Part shown: piece after piece, positions 27,541 to 41,200 of the stretch
Numbering within the stretch: the stretch's first letter is position 1
How the letters are laid out: the number at the start of each line of letters is the position of its first letter
From: Gavia stellata
Lineage: Eukaryota > Chordata > Aves > Gaviiformes > Gaviidae
Direction of reading: 5' to 3'
DNA length: 64,000 nucleotides
NCBI RefSeq assembly: GCF_030936135.1
Contig: NC_082596.1
Coordinates: forward strand, 75,236,888 to 75,300,887
The notes under the pieces: generated by a model
The model's database searches: none
The model's input: only the letters and a program-made list of their open reading frames with translations
What the model was told of the DNA's origin: nothing
Program-made: the position numbers and the translations under genes

Positions 27541-27563
27541 ACTTTAAAAGTCACTTTTAAAGT
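27541..27563. repeat. Perfect 11-base inverted repeat with one-base loop
   Basis: ACTTTAAAAGT, a single C, then its exact reverse complement ACTTTTAAAGT. In AT-rich DNA this may be chance; a third related AAAGTTCA occurs just before it. Confidence 0.75.
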
Positions 27564-30500
27564 TCAGTCACTCTTTAATGTGTCCAATAAGAGTTGGTTT
27601 AGTATTAGAAATACTTGATAATTTAAGTTTCATGTTGTTTTGAGTGAGGATTTGGTGCAATGTGCTGATTGGCTTCTCTTTATTTGCTTATATTCTATTT
27701 AAGTGTTGACATACGTTTCAAAAGTAAAAGCAATAAAGTTGGGCTGTAAACTTTAGGTGAAAGAGTATTCTCCAAGTCCATCTGTGCAGGTTATTGCTGA
27801 GGAAAGCAGTTTTCTTGAACTTCCATATTAGAAGTGTCAATCACAAACACAGAAAGTGAGGGAGACTCCTGAGGAATTTTGTTCAATATTCTTTAGTTTT
27901 CAGTATTCTATATTTTATTAGTCCTATGGGTTAGGAGCTTTAGAAAGGGAACAACCTTTCTAGTTAGACAAATCCCATCCAGAGGTGGGAGCAGACTGTA
28001 TCTAACAGCTCCTTCTGCTATGTGTGATGAGATCTCCAATATATACCTGGCATTCAGCATTTCTAGAACCCAGACAATGCCAGATATCCTGCCCATGTGC
28101 ACAGTGCCACTGTCTAAACTCACTAGGTCCTGTGTTTTGCACAGGATTGTCAGTGTTATTGCGTACAATATTTCTGCTGCTGCATGTACGTAATAAGTCC
28201 TTTCAGAATTTATTCCCTTGCTGGGTCCAAGAAGTATACTGGAAAGGTTAAAGGCAAAGATCAGACCACCATCACCAGAATCACTCCAACAACTTTCTCC
28301 TGGCTGCCTCCTTTCCCCAGCATTTCACATACCTGATTAGAATGAACTCCAGGCCATGAGGTTTTTGTTTGTTTTTTTCCATTAATGCAAGTAGCACTTG
28401 ACACATACACAGCTTGAGAATGCTGTTGGGTCACTTTTTAAACCTTTTTTCTGTTATCATCTTGAGTGCTAAGAATTATTTTTTTTAAATACAACAATCT
28501 ACAATACTTATGAAATTATGTAAACATTGCCTTACTTTTTAAAAGAAAATTAGCTAAGTGATGTAGTAAGATTTTTCTGCTATAAAACTAAAATTAGTCA
28601 AATAATATTTTTTTAGGTATAGCAAATTATTGTTGTGTAATATATATTCATCTCCGGAGTGCCCTCATCACTGATAATCAAGTGTAGTCTCTTTGGGGTT
28701 GCCATTGTGCAGTTGCAAAAGGTAGACAAAACCCTTCCCTGTTCAAAGCCCTAATTACAAGACCATCTTTCAGATCAGTTGAAAGGGTCATAGTTTTGGA
28801 AGAAAAACCTTTGCATTTTGCTAGAGAAATTGCATTTAATTTCATTGAGTGATGTATTCAACTTATTGCAGAGTTGAACTATCAACAACATTTTTTACAG
28901 CAGTAATTTGGTTTGGTAGTCCCTGTAAAGATCCTTCGTTGTTGGTTGTTGTAGGGAAACAGAAAGAATCATGCATTCTGTTTTCTATCTCTTACACAGG
29001 AATCCAATTAGTAGATGAAACAACTCGGATCCGCATTTCCACGTCTTTTCTGTCAGTGCTTAGCCCCATTGAGGTGATGTCCCATAAGGACAAAAGTAAT
29101 ATATCTTGTGCCTGATTCACCGAAGAAAAAGTCACGGAGGTGGTTTGGTAAGTATGTTGACATTTATTTTTAATAAAGTGTGAATTCCTCCTTTTCTGTT
29201 ATGGTGAATAAGCAACGTTTTTGAAACCTGAACCAGCATTCATTAACATTCAAAAACTGAAGTGTAGTGCAGGTGATAAGAAAATTTGGCACCTAATTTT
29301 GTAAGAAGTATAGTTGCCAATGGATTTGAAGGGTCTGTTAAATCATTTGATATTGAAAACAGTCAGCAGCAATTAACATAATTTTCTATCAGAAGTAACA
29401 AAAGAAGTCATCATCTCTTTCCTTCTCAATTTTATATACGAGGATTTCATGTATAATATGTATAACTTTGCTTAAAAATCTAAACCACATATAATTTAAA
29501 AGGTCATAGTTATAGAAGTCTTTTTAATAAGGAATGTTTGATACTTTGCCTCTTCAAAGAGTTAATTGAAATAATTTATCTTAAGCAGCTAGTTGTCAAA
29601 CCCAATCCTCTCTTGTTTTTCAAGTTCATGGTATATAAAAAGAGGAGAGGAATTAATAGTCTATTATTATGTACATTCTGGCTTCTCTATGAGCTGTCAC
29701 TGTAAATAATCTCATATACACATAAGACCTCTTTCTGTTCTGTAATGTCAATGTAAAGGAGCATTTCAATAAGTGAAAATTTCATTTGCTCCCATCTGAA
29801 GGCCCTCCATACTGTCAGTACGATATAGCTGGAATTCAAATCCAGACTATTTATAGCTGTACAGATAAGAGTGGGTTACGATAAAATTTAAAAGAAAATC
29901 CCACCAAAATCCTTTTTTTCATTGAAGTGTTTGTCATATTTTGAAACTTTTGAGAGATTACAGGTTTGTGATATTCTTCCAGACTTGTTTATGGCTTAAA
30001 TAGTTGCCATTCCTTGTAACATTTATAACTGTAGAGAAATATTCTCAGTTGCAACTATTTATCATTTCAAAACTCAAACCAATCTATCACTGGTAGTTAC
30101 AAAGAAAATTACTGTATTTGTGAAACTTACAGAAGAGTCTTGTCCTTAGCTGTAGGATGACAATTAACTGAGAACACTCTTAGAGCTGGGAAGTCAGCTG
30201 AAACACAAAACACTTTCTCTGTTGCTCCTTCCCCATAAACCTACGGGCAGAGATATTTTGAGGCAATAGGACACTGTAAACATTTAGACTACTGTTAAAT
30301 GAAAAGATTTTTTTTCCCCCAGCTTCTTTCATAACAAAGATGACAATATTTTTTCCTCTGTCACCTTGTAAGAAGTAAGTAGTAAGAAATACAGTATTGT
30401 CTTGTTTTTCAGATTGAAGCGTTGGCAAAAAAAGAACAGCACAAAAAGGAGAAGATGAAATAAGATTGCAATTATACTTGACTCTCAAGAAAGCACACTT

Positions 30501-30940
30501 CCCTTTCTTTGCAAGTAACTCTACCAATTGATTGTGATTCATTATTACAGACAAATTTAACTGTCTTCTTTGCTATTGTCTTCCTGTATTGTTTAGATGA
30601 AGAGCACTAGGAAAACCATATATAATCTTTCAACTATGTGAATGTATGTGCAAATTTTATGACTGTGAAATCAAATAAATCAATATTTAGGAAGCTCAGA
30701 ACAAGACTGAAGCCTTTTATGGTGACTTGCATTAAGCAATTTACTTTGTGCTTAGTATTGTTTAGCTAAGCTAATCATGGAAGATTAACCTTTAAAAATT
30801 TATATTGCAAAGTATGTTGATCCCATTCTTGGTTCTTAATTCTTTTAGCTCTGTAAACAACATTTGACATTTACCAATAGTAATGTCATGGACAAATGTT
30901 CCCCCATCCTGCAAATAACAAAGGTTTAAATTGTGTTTTC

Positions 30941-31008
30941 TTTTTTTTTTTTTTTTTTGAGGAAGGAGTTGAAGATTAGCAGGAGTGCAGTCTTTTTTTT
31001 TTTTTTTT
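30941..31008. repeat. Paired poly-T runs
   Basis: An 18-base T run (30941-30958) and a 16-base T run (30993-31008) are separated by a G/A-rich spacer. These could be remnants of reverse-oriented retroposon tails, but no element body is recognisable beside them. Confidence 0.7.
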
Positions 31009-34000
31009 AATAGGTGAATTAAATGATGACATCATTGTAGAGATCATTAGAAGTTAAATGTTTAACACTGAAAAATATTAGGCAAGCATTCAAATTTTTG
31101 CAGTGGCCACTGTTTCTTCATTTCATTTGAATGGAGCAAAAATACTTTAAAGAATGAATGTGAGAAAAATGGGTTCTAGGGTGTGTTCTGATCCTAAATC
31201 ACAGCAGCACTGAATTAAGTGCGTAGGTATGAACCTCTAAGCAGTCCTATTGCTTTTGCTGTGATGCCTCATATGTTTATACCTACTTCTGATCTTTGCC
31301 TTCAGGTAGTGCTGTAATATAAATATTCAATACTGAGAATGAAAAAGAAATAACAATAATTCATGATAGATTCAGTGTTTACCATTCAAATTTTCTAGTA
31401 CCTTTCTTAACAGGAGTTCTGAGGACTGCCAGACTTTTTTAAATCTATGGTCTGAGCACCCTTCCTGCTCCATAAATTTCTTTGAAGAATCTACAAAAGG
31501 CAATTACGAAAGGAAAGTTCAAACATGTTATGCAGCAACTTGTATGCATGAAGTTCCAGAGATTAAAACAATATTGGTAACCATTGAAAAGGAGGAAAAT
31601 TTATGGGACAGGCTCTGTAGCATTACTAATCCTTGACAGCAGTAGAAAAGTGCTACAGATCTTCTTTTCATGTAATACAAAAGCTGTCATTGACATTTAA
31701 TGGAATTGGAATATGTTTCTTTTAGCTTCACAACACATAACATCTCAAAGTGTTTGAGCTTTATTTAGATGGCATATACCTTGAAATAAAAAAGTGTTTC
31801 ATACTCACCCTGTTTACTCTTCTATTAAAAACAAAAACTGTTGGAACATCTGAAGAAAGTCTCATATCCAACGAGGCCTCCTGGACAGCAAGTGAGAAGC
31901 ACGAGTTATGTAAATGACCACCTCAAAACTAGAATATTTTTGTAGAAAGGTTAAGGACATTGGGGTTTGAGAGATTTTGCCACCGCTAGATGTAAGTTGC
32001 ATTTTTAGATACCTAACTCAATAGAGCTTTTAAGGATATAATTAAGCCAGTTTTTTCTCTATTAGTGTTAAATCCAAACTAGAACTGGGCCAGGGCAGAA
32101 AATGGCAGTATTTCCATTCCTATACCGAATATTATTCAGAACTAAATTCTTAGAAAAAAGAGAGGGCTACTGCAGTTCAACTTCCATTCTGAGAATTTCT
32201 TGGAGCTTCAGGCAGGTTCCTGATTTGAAGAATGGCTCTTAAGATACAGCATAGAATTTAGAAATGCAATACTTGCTCCTGTTAGGAGATGTTGCTGCTG
32301 CATCCACACAGCTTGGCAGAAACTGTCAAGTTAGCCTCCAGATCTACAACCAGAAGGGCTGGACCAGCCTCACCTGAAGAATTTGTGTTTATTATCTCAG
32401 GGAGGGGGGAAGAAGGACAACTACTGTAACCCCTTAGCATCTCACGCAAGATTTAAAGGCATTTCAAAAGTCCTACAGATTTCTTTTGTCCATTTTTTTG
32501 CTGACACTGTTGAAGAACAATAGCAGATCGCAATATGGCATTTTCCTTGGTGATGTCTTCTGAGTTGTATCACACTAGTCCAAGTGGTCTAGAATTCTGC
32601 TTTTAATTTCATCTGGTTCTTTAATCTTACTTCCTAGTACATAGTGATTTATATCTAAGCAGCTAACAACGTAAAGCAAAACACAGTATCAGTTCAACAT
32701 AGTAATTAGAGGCTAACTTTAATAATGTGAGGTTAAAATTCTTCTGAAAAATGCTGTGTGTCACTGCAGGTTGTCTATATGACTATGTGCATACACAGAA
32801 TATTCATAGAAGATATACTCATATGTATACAGTAAACATATGAAACACATTGTGATGTTAAGCATTTGGTTCTGGTTAAGACCAATGGAAAATGAGGTTT
32901 CCGAACTCCACACCAGAGATTCTCAGAGCATCCAGTCATAGATATCTATTTCAGGGGAAAAATGTAGCCTTTCCTCTAGAGCTCTGAAAGTTTGGTTCCA
33001 TAGGTGTGTTCGGAAAATGAGACTTCAAAAAGCTCTGGCTCTTTTTGCATTTACTTCCTCTTCGGTCCACAATATTGGTTTTGATACAGAACACTTTAAT
33101 GGAGATTGTTTCTATTTTGTTTGTCAGTAGGCTGATAGACTGTTATTACTATGGAGCAAAAACCTTTTCAACACACAGTATTCCTAGTGGGTCATTAATT
33201 TTATGTTGAAATAAAAGAACTTTTTCCCTTTTTCTCCTGACAGTTATTCCTGATTTGTCTGTATTAGACCTAACTTCTACTCTATTATTGTTAAGACTTT
33301 TCTAAAACCAAAGAAAGACTGACTATTCCCAGTCAAGCTTATAGTACAGAATGTATGGTTAAGGGTAATAAAATTTGCACAAATATGTTATCCTTTTCTA
33401 AAGTGTTAGTGTGTTACCCTGTGATTCTATTTGCTCTTTCTCCTTTGAAATTAGTGGTGAAAGACTTCAGACTTACGGGCATTTTCAAATAAAATGTTAG
33501 GCCTGTCTGCCATGGACTGGTGAGATATTAAACATACTTTTTTATTTCCTTCTACATTACTTATGAAATGAGAAGAAATCACACAGCTGACCACACTGCA
33601 GCTACTTAATGCTGCTGTAAATAGATCATAATAAGCATGTGGTATATGTGATTGTCTGTGCTGATAAATGAAAGGGTGTGGATTGTTCAGCATCAGTAGG
33701 AGGGGAACAAGAAAAAAACCTTCCTGATTGCAGCTGCAAATGGTAGCAATTTTTCCTTCCTGCATTAATGAATGTAATTCATGTAATGCATATTACTTCA
33801 TTCAACAGCAAAATTCTCATGTTCAGTTCACAGGCATAAAGTATTTTAATTAAGAATATCAATGAGTAATGACAATCCACTTCCAGAAAAAGCAAAGAAA
33901 GACGCTTCTTTGGCCATGTAGAAGGAGCTGTGATGCAAATATCGTTTATCAGTGTAATAAATTCACTTTCTTAAAACTCTTTACCAAAAGAATATCCTTT

Positions 34001-34542
34001 AAACCATGTTCTGTTTTATTTGTCTGTTTTCTTCTTCTAATCTTCCTTTACATGCAGTATTTGACTGCAGACCTGCATTTTACAGTCTCTAGTGATCAAA
34101 TCACTTCATCCTCTATAAACATCACAAATTAAAAGAGCTTTCAGCAACTGAACTCCAACACCACATACACAAAACTAAAATAATTCATTGTCTAGAGACC
34201 ATAACAAATTTTAATGTGCATTTACAGAGTAAACATAGGGCTGAAAGGTTTCAAACCAGTGGAAGTGAAGGTATGTATTACAAAATCCACACAGTACTGA
34301 ATTACAAACTAAAAAGTGATGTTTTGTCAAAAAAGGAAATACAAGATGTCTATTGGTGGCACGACGTATAGATAATATTAAAAACTGGCTTGCATGAGGA
34401 CCAAAGTATGTCTACTCTGAAGTTATATCACACAGACTGTAAGCAATTTACAGAATTTAAGTTAGTTTTGCATATACAGGAGTTGCAAAATTAGAGAAAT
34501 CACATTGAAATATTGAACGCACACAAAAAAGAAAAAAAGATG

Positions 34543-34555
34543 TATATATATATAA
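34543..34555. repeat. Short TA microsatellite
   Basis: A (TA)n tract follows A-rich sequence in the region just past the VSTM2A stop; it may lie in the 3' untranslated region or beyond it. Confidence 0.6.
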
Positions 34556-34774
34556 ACCTCCACGCAGTCATCAGGGGTTGGCCTAAGTCAGTAGTTGCCA
34601 CCATTGACAAGAAACAAACAAAAAAAGACAAAAAAAACCCAGGGGAAAAAGAATAATTTAAAAAAACCCAAATAACTCAAAAGAAAAATATCCTCTTTTG
34701 TTTTCCAGAAACAACATCCTCTAGTCTGCTTAGCTGCTTTGTAGAATTTCTCTTCTCCTCCCTATTCCTCATGC

Positions 34775-34794
34775 AAAAAAAAAAAAAAAAAAAA
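34775..34794. repeat. 20-base A homopolymer downstream of VSTM2A
   Basis: A perfect run of 20 A on the plus strand, T on the sense strand of VSTM2A. It lies about 415 bases past the stop codon and could fall within a long 3' untranslated region. Confidence 0.85.
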
Positions 34795-35137
34795 GGCTTT
34801 TTGATAAAGTTTGTGGGGTGTTTTATTTGGGTCGATGTAAAATCACAATGTTTTGTTTCATTATTTGGCCTCTGTTTGCTTCCAGGCTGGAACGTTTCTT
34901 TCAGCGTAGGAAACCAAATGTCATCCATGGATAATTCTGTAATACTGATGACTCGCAGACCAACCCCTGAGAAGTCAAGGATGAGGCTTCTCCTTGCCGA
35001 AAGAAAAGGAAACTAGGTCTTGCCGTTACAAAACGTTTGATTACATCACACCAGTTCTCTTCAAATAAAAGATCAGTGATACGCCAAAGAAAATAAGATA
35101 TATCAAGAAAACATGTAGTATCTTCTTCTTTTTATAC

Positions 35138-35160
35138 TTATTTATTTATTTTATTTATTT
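35138..35160 (-). terminator. Cluster of poly(A) signals shortly after the VSTM2A stop
   Basis: On the minus strand this run contains several overlapping AATAAA hexamers, about 50-70 bases beyond the stop codon. It could direct a short 3' untranslated region. A further AATAAA (minus strand, 34822-34827) lies about 385 bases beyond the stop and would give a longer form. Which one is used cannot be told from sequence alone; the cluster could also be a simple AT-rich repeat. Confidence 0.45.
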
Positions 35161-35208
35161 ACTATTTTTGTTTGTACTTCCTGAAGAAGGTGCTCCTTGT
35201 GTAGAGAT

Positions 35209-35297
35209 TTAGAGTACATTGGGTGCAGAGTGGTGGTTGGAGGTTAGGGTCAACTTTGCTGTCCGCTCCGTGGATTTTACAGGCGATTTGCTCTTTG
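35209..35297 (-). CDS. VSTM2A: VSTM2A coding exon 5 (C-terminal tail and stop)
   Basis: After a pyrimidine-rich acceptor ending TTAAAG at 35298, the exon completes the split alanine codon and encodes the 29-residue tail beginning [16 protein letters not shown] and ending APNVL, then TAA at 35211-35209. The tail start matches the recalled VSTM2A C-terminus and the phase matches exon 4. It is separated from exon 4 by about 15.4 kb, so a simple ORF scan misses it. Confidence 0.9.
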
Positions 35298-38200
35298 CTT
35301 TAAGAAGAGAAAGTGATATTGGAAAAAGTCAGCACTTTTAGATTAAAGCAAAGCACCCTTCACAAAGCCACAAACAAGAAGCAGGACAGAAAGTCCATGG
35401 CTTGTAGCTATCCTCGCACCTGCGGAAGAAGTTATAAGATATTCGCTCATCTTGCAGATTTCCAATGCTCCTTATAAGGCTGTTTTAAACACATACATTT
35501 ATATACTTAATTAGCTCGCCAGGTTGGCTCTGGTGCCCATGAATGTCTTGGCATGCACTGCAAATAACAACACATACAAAGTATTTCAGTCCCAGGGAGG
35601 TTTTTTTGTTTTGCTTTGCTTTTGTTTCTCATCTGTCTTTTTAAACAACGTTATCCAATGAAACCATATACCAAGAGGAACAACCCCAAACACTTTCCAC
35701 CTCAGAGTGTTCTTTACAAAATCATTTCCAGAATCACATCATTGACTGCTAACAAAAAGGTCATCTAGAGGCTAAAGAGTGTTTTCGTGTGAAACAGAGG
35801 AGATACTGGCAAAAGGCTGTGTTATTTACAAGGGGGAAACAGTATGATAAAAGGTTTGGAGTATTTATTTTTGAGAAACTATATTTTCCCACATTTTTTT
35901 TTCTTTTAAAAAAGCTATGAAAACAATGGTACATATCATTATTTCTAAAAACATTACTTTATATTTTAAATATGTTATCAGAATAAAAACATTCAGAACT
36001 AGACTAATTTAACTCACATGTTTGCACACCAAGGACATAAGTATTTAGATGTCCTACATTCCAAGTCTCAGTGCTTGATAACTTCCTATATCACGAAGAA
36101 TTACATTCAGAATTTGAAACATATTACTTGAGGTGAAAACCATAAATTTAATTTGGTTACACTATAAATAAAAGTTCCAATTATAACAGGTTAATGGTTA
36201 ATGCATGTTTAATAGATTTTAGAGCTGTGTTGTATACTTGAAAAGGATGAATGTTATTGACGGTTACAGGCAGCAATTCTATAACAAAGTAGTAATGGTG
36301 TTATAAGCAGCCCATACTAATGCTGGACTTCTAATAACTGGTGATTTTTAAAAAATATATTAATCATGTACACGCTATTTTTGTAAAGAATTTAACGTTA
36401 AACTGAATGCTGGATTCCACTGCAGCCCCAAAAAGCACATTTATATTCTCATCAAGAATATACACAATGAAAGCAAAAAGAACTCTAGGCAAATGCTCAT
36501 TTTTTAAGGTTTTCAGATGTTTATAAGTAAAACATTTCTCTGTATCTGCTAACTATGTTCATAAGTGTAACAAGAAGTATTTCTGTTCCTGTCTTGAGTA
36601 AATTTTTCCCTTCAAAAACAGGGATTAAAGTAAATCCAGATCTCTGAACACTTCTTCCTTTTGTAAATACATGGTGTGAGATGTTGCATACATAGTAGTT
36701 GCCATAAAAGACTCTTAGTCCTCTGTCACATACACAAGAGCTTCTAATTAACAGTGGTATTTCAATTATCCATGTGTGAACTGAATTTCCAAATGAATAT
36801 TAACTTCTAAAAGGAAACGTGTCTCAAAGATATTACTAAGATTTTCAAAGAAGTCCAAGGTAACTCTGAGCTTAGTTCTACTGAACGTAGACAGGACTGG
36901 GAAGCCTACTTTTCTCTTGCCCATCTGATAATACCAGCCTCCCTGTACTACACTGCAGTAGTTTGCTGGGCTTCTCAAAACACTTGTTTTGTTTTAGGAA
37001 CAAGAAAACACACAAGCAAATTTGCTGTAACTTCTTCCTGTGGGTTGTTCTCATACAGGTATTATTTACAAACTTGTGCCCAAGGGTTGAGTTCAATTTC
37101 TGGTTTTGTTTTTATTGCAGCATGGCTTTCTTCTCTCTTTTATGTAAGGTGTAAAATTTGTCCTTTGAGAGATTTTTATAAAGGCTTTTCCTTCCCTAAC
37201 TAGGTTAGCAGAACTTAGAACCTTTGTTAGTGTTAGATCATTTCATGATGTATTGAATTATTTTCACTCATTTTATTTCATTTAAATACTTTTTTTGGTT
37301 GAACTAGAGAAATACACTGCTCAAGACAATTCTAAAGAGGTCTTTGGAGATACATTTCCTCTGCACAAAATATGTACAATGCAAATAAGGATAAATACTC
37401 AGAAGAGTCTCATGGATATTTTTAAAAGAGTTTTTTTAACAATTCATGGCATTATAATTTGAGAATTTGAAAGCTGTAATGTGTGGCAGAGAAACAGTAC
37501 GATACAGAATAGGTTTGACTTAAACTATTTCACAGTGGGAAAACAGCACCAAAATATTTGCAGGCAAAGCATTCTTTGATTTTTGTTTTGTTTTGCTTTT
37601 TTTCAATATGACAATCTGTAGATCCCTAAATTAGGAGTCATATATTGTATACACATGATAACCTTTCTACTTAGAATGTTCAGTCTCTGTATAAATTACG
37701 ACCTTCCTCCAATTCATATCACATGTTCTACATGCATGTTCTTCTGTAAACCGCAGTTTGTTTTTCTTTATCGTGCAAAGGATTTTAAGTACACGCACTA
37801 AGTACAAGCTAAAGTAATACTGAACACATAAGAAAAACTTAGGGGAAATACAACTAAAACAATTTCAGCTTCTAGGTAAAGAAAGAGGCTGTTAGGATTG
37901 TTGGAAATCACTGTCGTAAAGTGTCCTCTGCATGGTTTTGGGAACTGATTAGTATATCCTAATGTCATATAAGGTCTGTATTTACTGGCTTAATAGTCCC
38001 CAAAATGCTGTCTAACTCAAACTGATACATTTTCAGTAATATATCGCCCCTAATAAAATTGACTTGCAATATACAGTGACATGTATGACTATTAGGTGCA
38101 CTCTCATCTTTTCAGTGATTTTTTATGAAATACAATTGGAGTTTAAATATACTCAGGTTTCTTTTTTCTTTTCTGGAGGTGTGTAAAAGAACTGTATTTG

Positions 38201-41200
38201 TTCTCTCATTAACCCAAGTATTTCTTTAGATTTTGGAAGGGAGAAAGCTGCAAATGTAGAATAGTAACATAGCAAAACTGAAAGCAGCCTTTTTATTTTT
38301 TTCTTTCTATTCTGTCATATTTGCTCATATTCTATTATTTTGGTTTCCATCTAGATAAAGGATAAGTAACCAGAAATAGCCAGAAATTTCCATTTTGACT
38401 GAAAATCTAAAAGTCATAGGGTGTTTAAATCAGAGATTTAGTTTCACTATTTTTAGACTTAAGTCAGAGGCAAAGTACAAATCAGAATCCAAATCCAAAT
38501 GTCTCGAAAATACAGAGTATCCAAATTCAGAGTTTTCATGCGGGTGTGTTTTTGGTGTACAGTTCTAACCAGGACTTAAATAGTATCACTGGAACTGTGA
38601 GCATGGTAATATAAGTAAAAACCTGTTGATTTAACTGTGGATTTGCTAAATCGATTACTCATTTCCCCGCCATTTCTAACATTATTTTGTAATTAACATA
38701 ATGAGAGCTAAAAGAAATTTTATTGCAGGTCAAGAACACTGGGCAAAGATGGACTACAATTATGTTACCCTCAAAGACAGTAACCTGGAAGAAGAATGGT
38801 AGTATGTACACATACATTATTTCTGCATTATTAGTCAAACTCTACTTGATGTGTGGGTCAGGGATTCTCACATTTTGACCTATCAGCCACTGAGATCAGT
38901 CCTGTCACAGGGCAAAAGAAAGTGACAACTTTCCAACCCTGAGTAGAGGGGAGAATTCTGCCAGAGGCTTGAGCCACAATAACTCCTGGAGCTCTTTCTG
39001 GGCTAAGGCAGGTCACAGCCTTTAACTTGCTGCCAGCTACACCTAAAGCCATGTTCTAACACAAACTTGAGATGGAAATACTTATGAGAGGAAAAACCTG
39101 AGGAGACTTCAAATATAGGTAGCATGCAGTAAAATGACACTTGGCTTCAGGCAGTGATCCAGAACAAGCCATAGTAAATCTATAAAAGGAAAATAGATAG
39201 CAGTATGAAGGGAGAAAGAAAGAAAGAGTGGGACTTTGAATGAATTCTGCAATTTCACAATGCCAAGATGGACAGAAGTAGAATTATGGGTACACTGGTA
39301 TGAACAAACGTGGGATTTTACATTCAGGCCACTTTCTACATTCATCCCTTACACCAACCCATACCTAGAGAAGCATTTAAATCTTCTTCCTCTGCAACAT
39401 ATCTGAGAGTCATGGTTTTCTTTTTAATTCTTCAAACAGTGCTCTTGTTCATCTCTCATTCTTTAACCTCTTGACTAGAACCAGGCTTCCTAACTGGGCC
39501 ATCATGAACTATGAAGAAGCTAAAATGATCTCTAATGTCATTCTCAAAGATGAAAGTGAGATCATAAAAATTATCTGACCCTTTCATCCTTTTACGTCAA
39601 ACAGGCAGGAGGGAGATGCGAGATCCCTAAACATATAATGGAAATGGGAAGTGCATCAACTTTTATAGATTTTCATACTGTTCTGATGAAAACAGCCAAA
39701 AATCATTGTTGAGTTTTAACACAGTTTGAACTGGATAGTGTAGTTGGCTTAGTCCACCTCTAGTGTAATTTTTGCTCTCTCCTATGTCCTTTATCCTGTA
39801 ATTCACAACTTTATTCTCATCAGTGCATTTCCTTCTGTTTTAATATGTAGCTTTGTTTAAATTGTTTTAATAAGTAGCTCAGGACTGAATATTTTACATA
39901 CTGGCATGATTAGGAAATCCTGATACAGTATTATATTGGCTTCATGAGTGTCATTCATTCCTGTAGCAGTAATCCTAAGTTTTGTTCAAATGCTTATGCT
40001 TCTTGGAAACTTATTTGGGCTGTTTTGGTCCAAAAGTGAGTCTAGCTATCTGGACAGACTACCCTATCAAAAATTCAACTTCTGAAATTTTAATTTCCCT
40101 AACATTTTCATGTGATACACTCATGAACAAGTTTAGAGTAGTAAAGTAGCAGTAGGTTAAATACCCGTTTGGTGAAATGAAGTGTAGATGAATTGTCTCT
40201 GCAGGTGATATGTGGGGTAGAGTGTGTCAGAGTCAAAATAATTTTTGAACCTAAGACACATACCTTTCAGCTTTAGATATACTCAGAAACATATTCTTCC
40301 TTCTAGCAGCTTAAAACTTTTTTAGTGCTTGCTACCTCAAATTTCATGTGTTCAGCCAAGGATATAGTGAGTTCTTGATGTCTCTGAATTGGTTAGTGGC
40401 TATACAACTATGACTACTTCCATCACTATACGTTCATTATGTTGTGGAAGCTTTTTTGTTTTGATACTCTAATTTCCCTGACTGACTTTCTTTTCTTAGG
40501 AGAATGACATTCTGCCTACCTGGGGCTCTCAGTCACAAAGGTTCAGGCATCAGCCATTTGTAGCAGATATCTTAATTCTCTTCCTCCCTTTAGTTGGTGT
40601 TTGAGCCTGCAAAGTTTTAAAGGGTTTTTTTTGTGGATTTGTTTGTTTATTTTTCTTCACATTGACTATCTCTTCACATTTATAAGTAATGCATTGACTT
40701 CAGCTGTTTCTATTTCAATGAGAGAGTACTCTTTGGGAAAAGGGTTGCTAAGAGAGGTGTTTGCAAATAGTCTGCGGAACACCTGTGTTAACTATTTAAA
40801 TAAAACTAACGTGAAAAGCAGTCCAATATCCAGTGCCTGTTGCAGCAGTTAAAAGCTGAGAGGGAGAGGGGCAACCTCAAGCAACTGCAGGCTCTAAATT
40901 AGTTAATTGGTATTGTTTGAGAACCACTGGCAGCATGCTTTATGACTGCTCTTATCAGCACTGGGCACCTTTCTCTCTCATCCCGTCCCTGAAACCCATG
41001 GATATAAAATGTCTTAGACTTTTTTTAATGTGTGACAGAAAAATATATAAACCAGTGCATTCCTATTTATTTGTGTGAAATAGCTGATTTGAAAGCAAAT
41101 GCAGTTTTTTGTGACTGTCCTGTGGTCAGGACCCATCCTCATCCACTCACTTGCATACAGTTATGCTCCATCCTGAATGAAGGTAGGAACTTTGGCTGTT

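Larger units (their letters stand above)
25948..35137. other. Intergenic DNA downstream of VSTM2A
   Basis: AT-rich with homopolymer runs and a small palindrome. The last kilobase or so may be 3' untranslated sequence of VSTM2A if a distal poly(A) site is used. No second gene is supported. Confidence 0.55.

Noticed and set aside
28849..29115. 88-codon plus-strand frame
   Set aside because: No similarity to any family I recognise and no splice context; within chance expectation.
30180..30554. 124-codon minus-strand frame
   Set aside because: AT-rich codons, no domain, no neighbouring exon candidates; treated as chance.
34775..34794. A run as the tail of a processed retrogene
   Set aside because: No coding remnant precedes it on the plus strand and no target-site duplication is evident.
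34677..34928. 83-codon minus-strand frame just past the VSTM2A stop
   Set aside because: It lies in likely 3' untranslated DNA, ends in a Phe run translated from a homopolymer, and is not linked by splice sites to the VSTM2A frame.
1..35137. SEC61G or EGFR, which neighbour VSTM2A in mammals
   Set aside because: I looked for the characteristic SEC61G membrane segment and for EGFR-like exons and saw neither; they probably lie outside the window.
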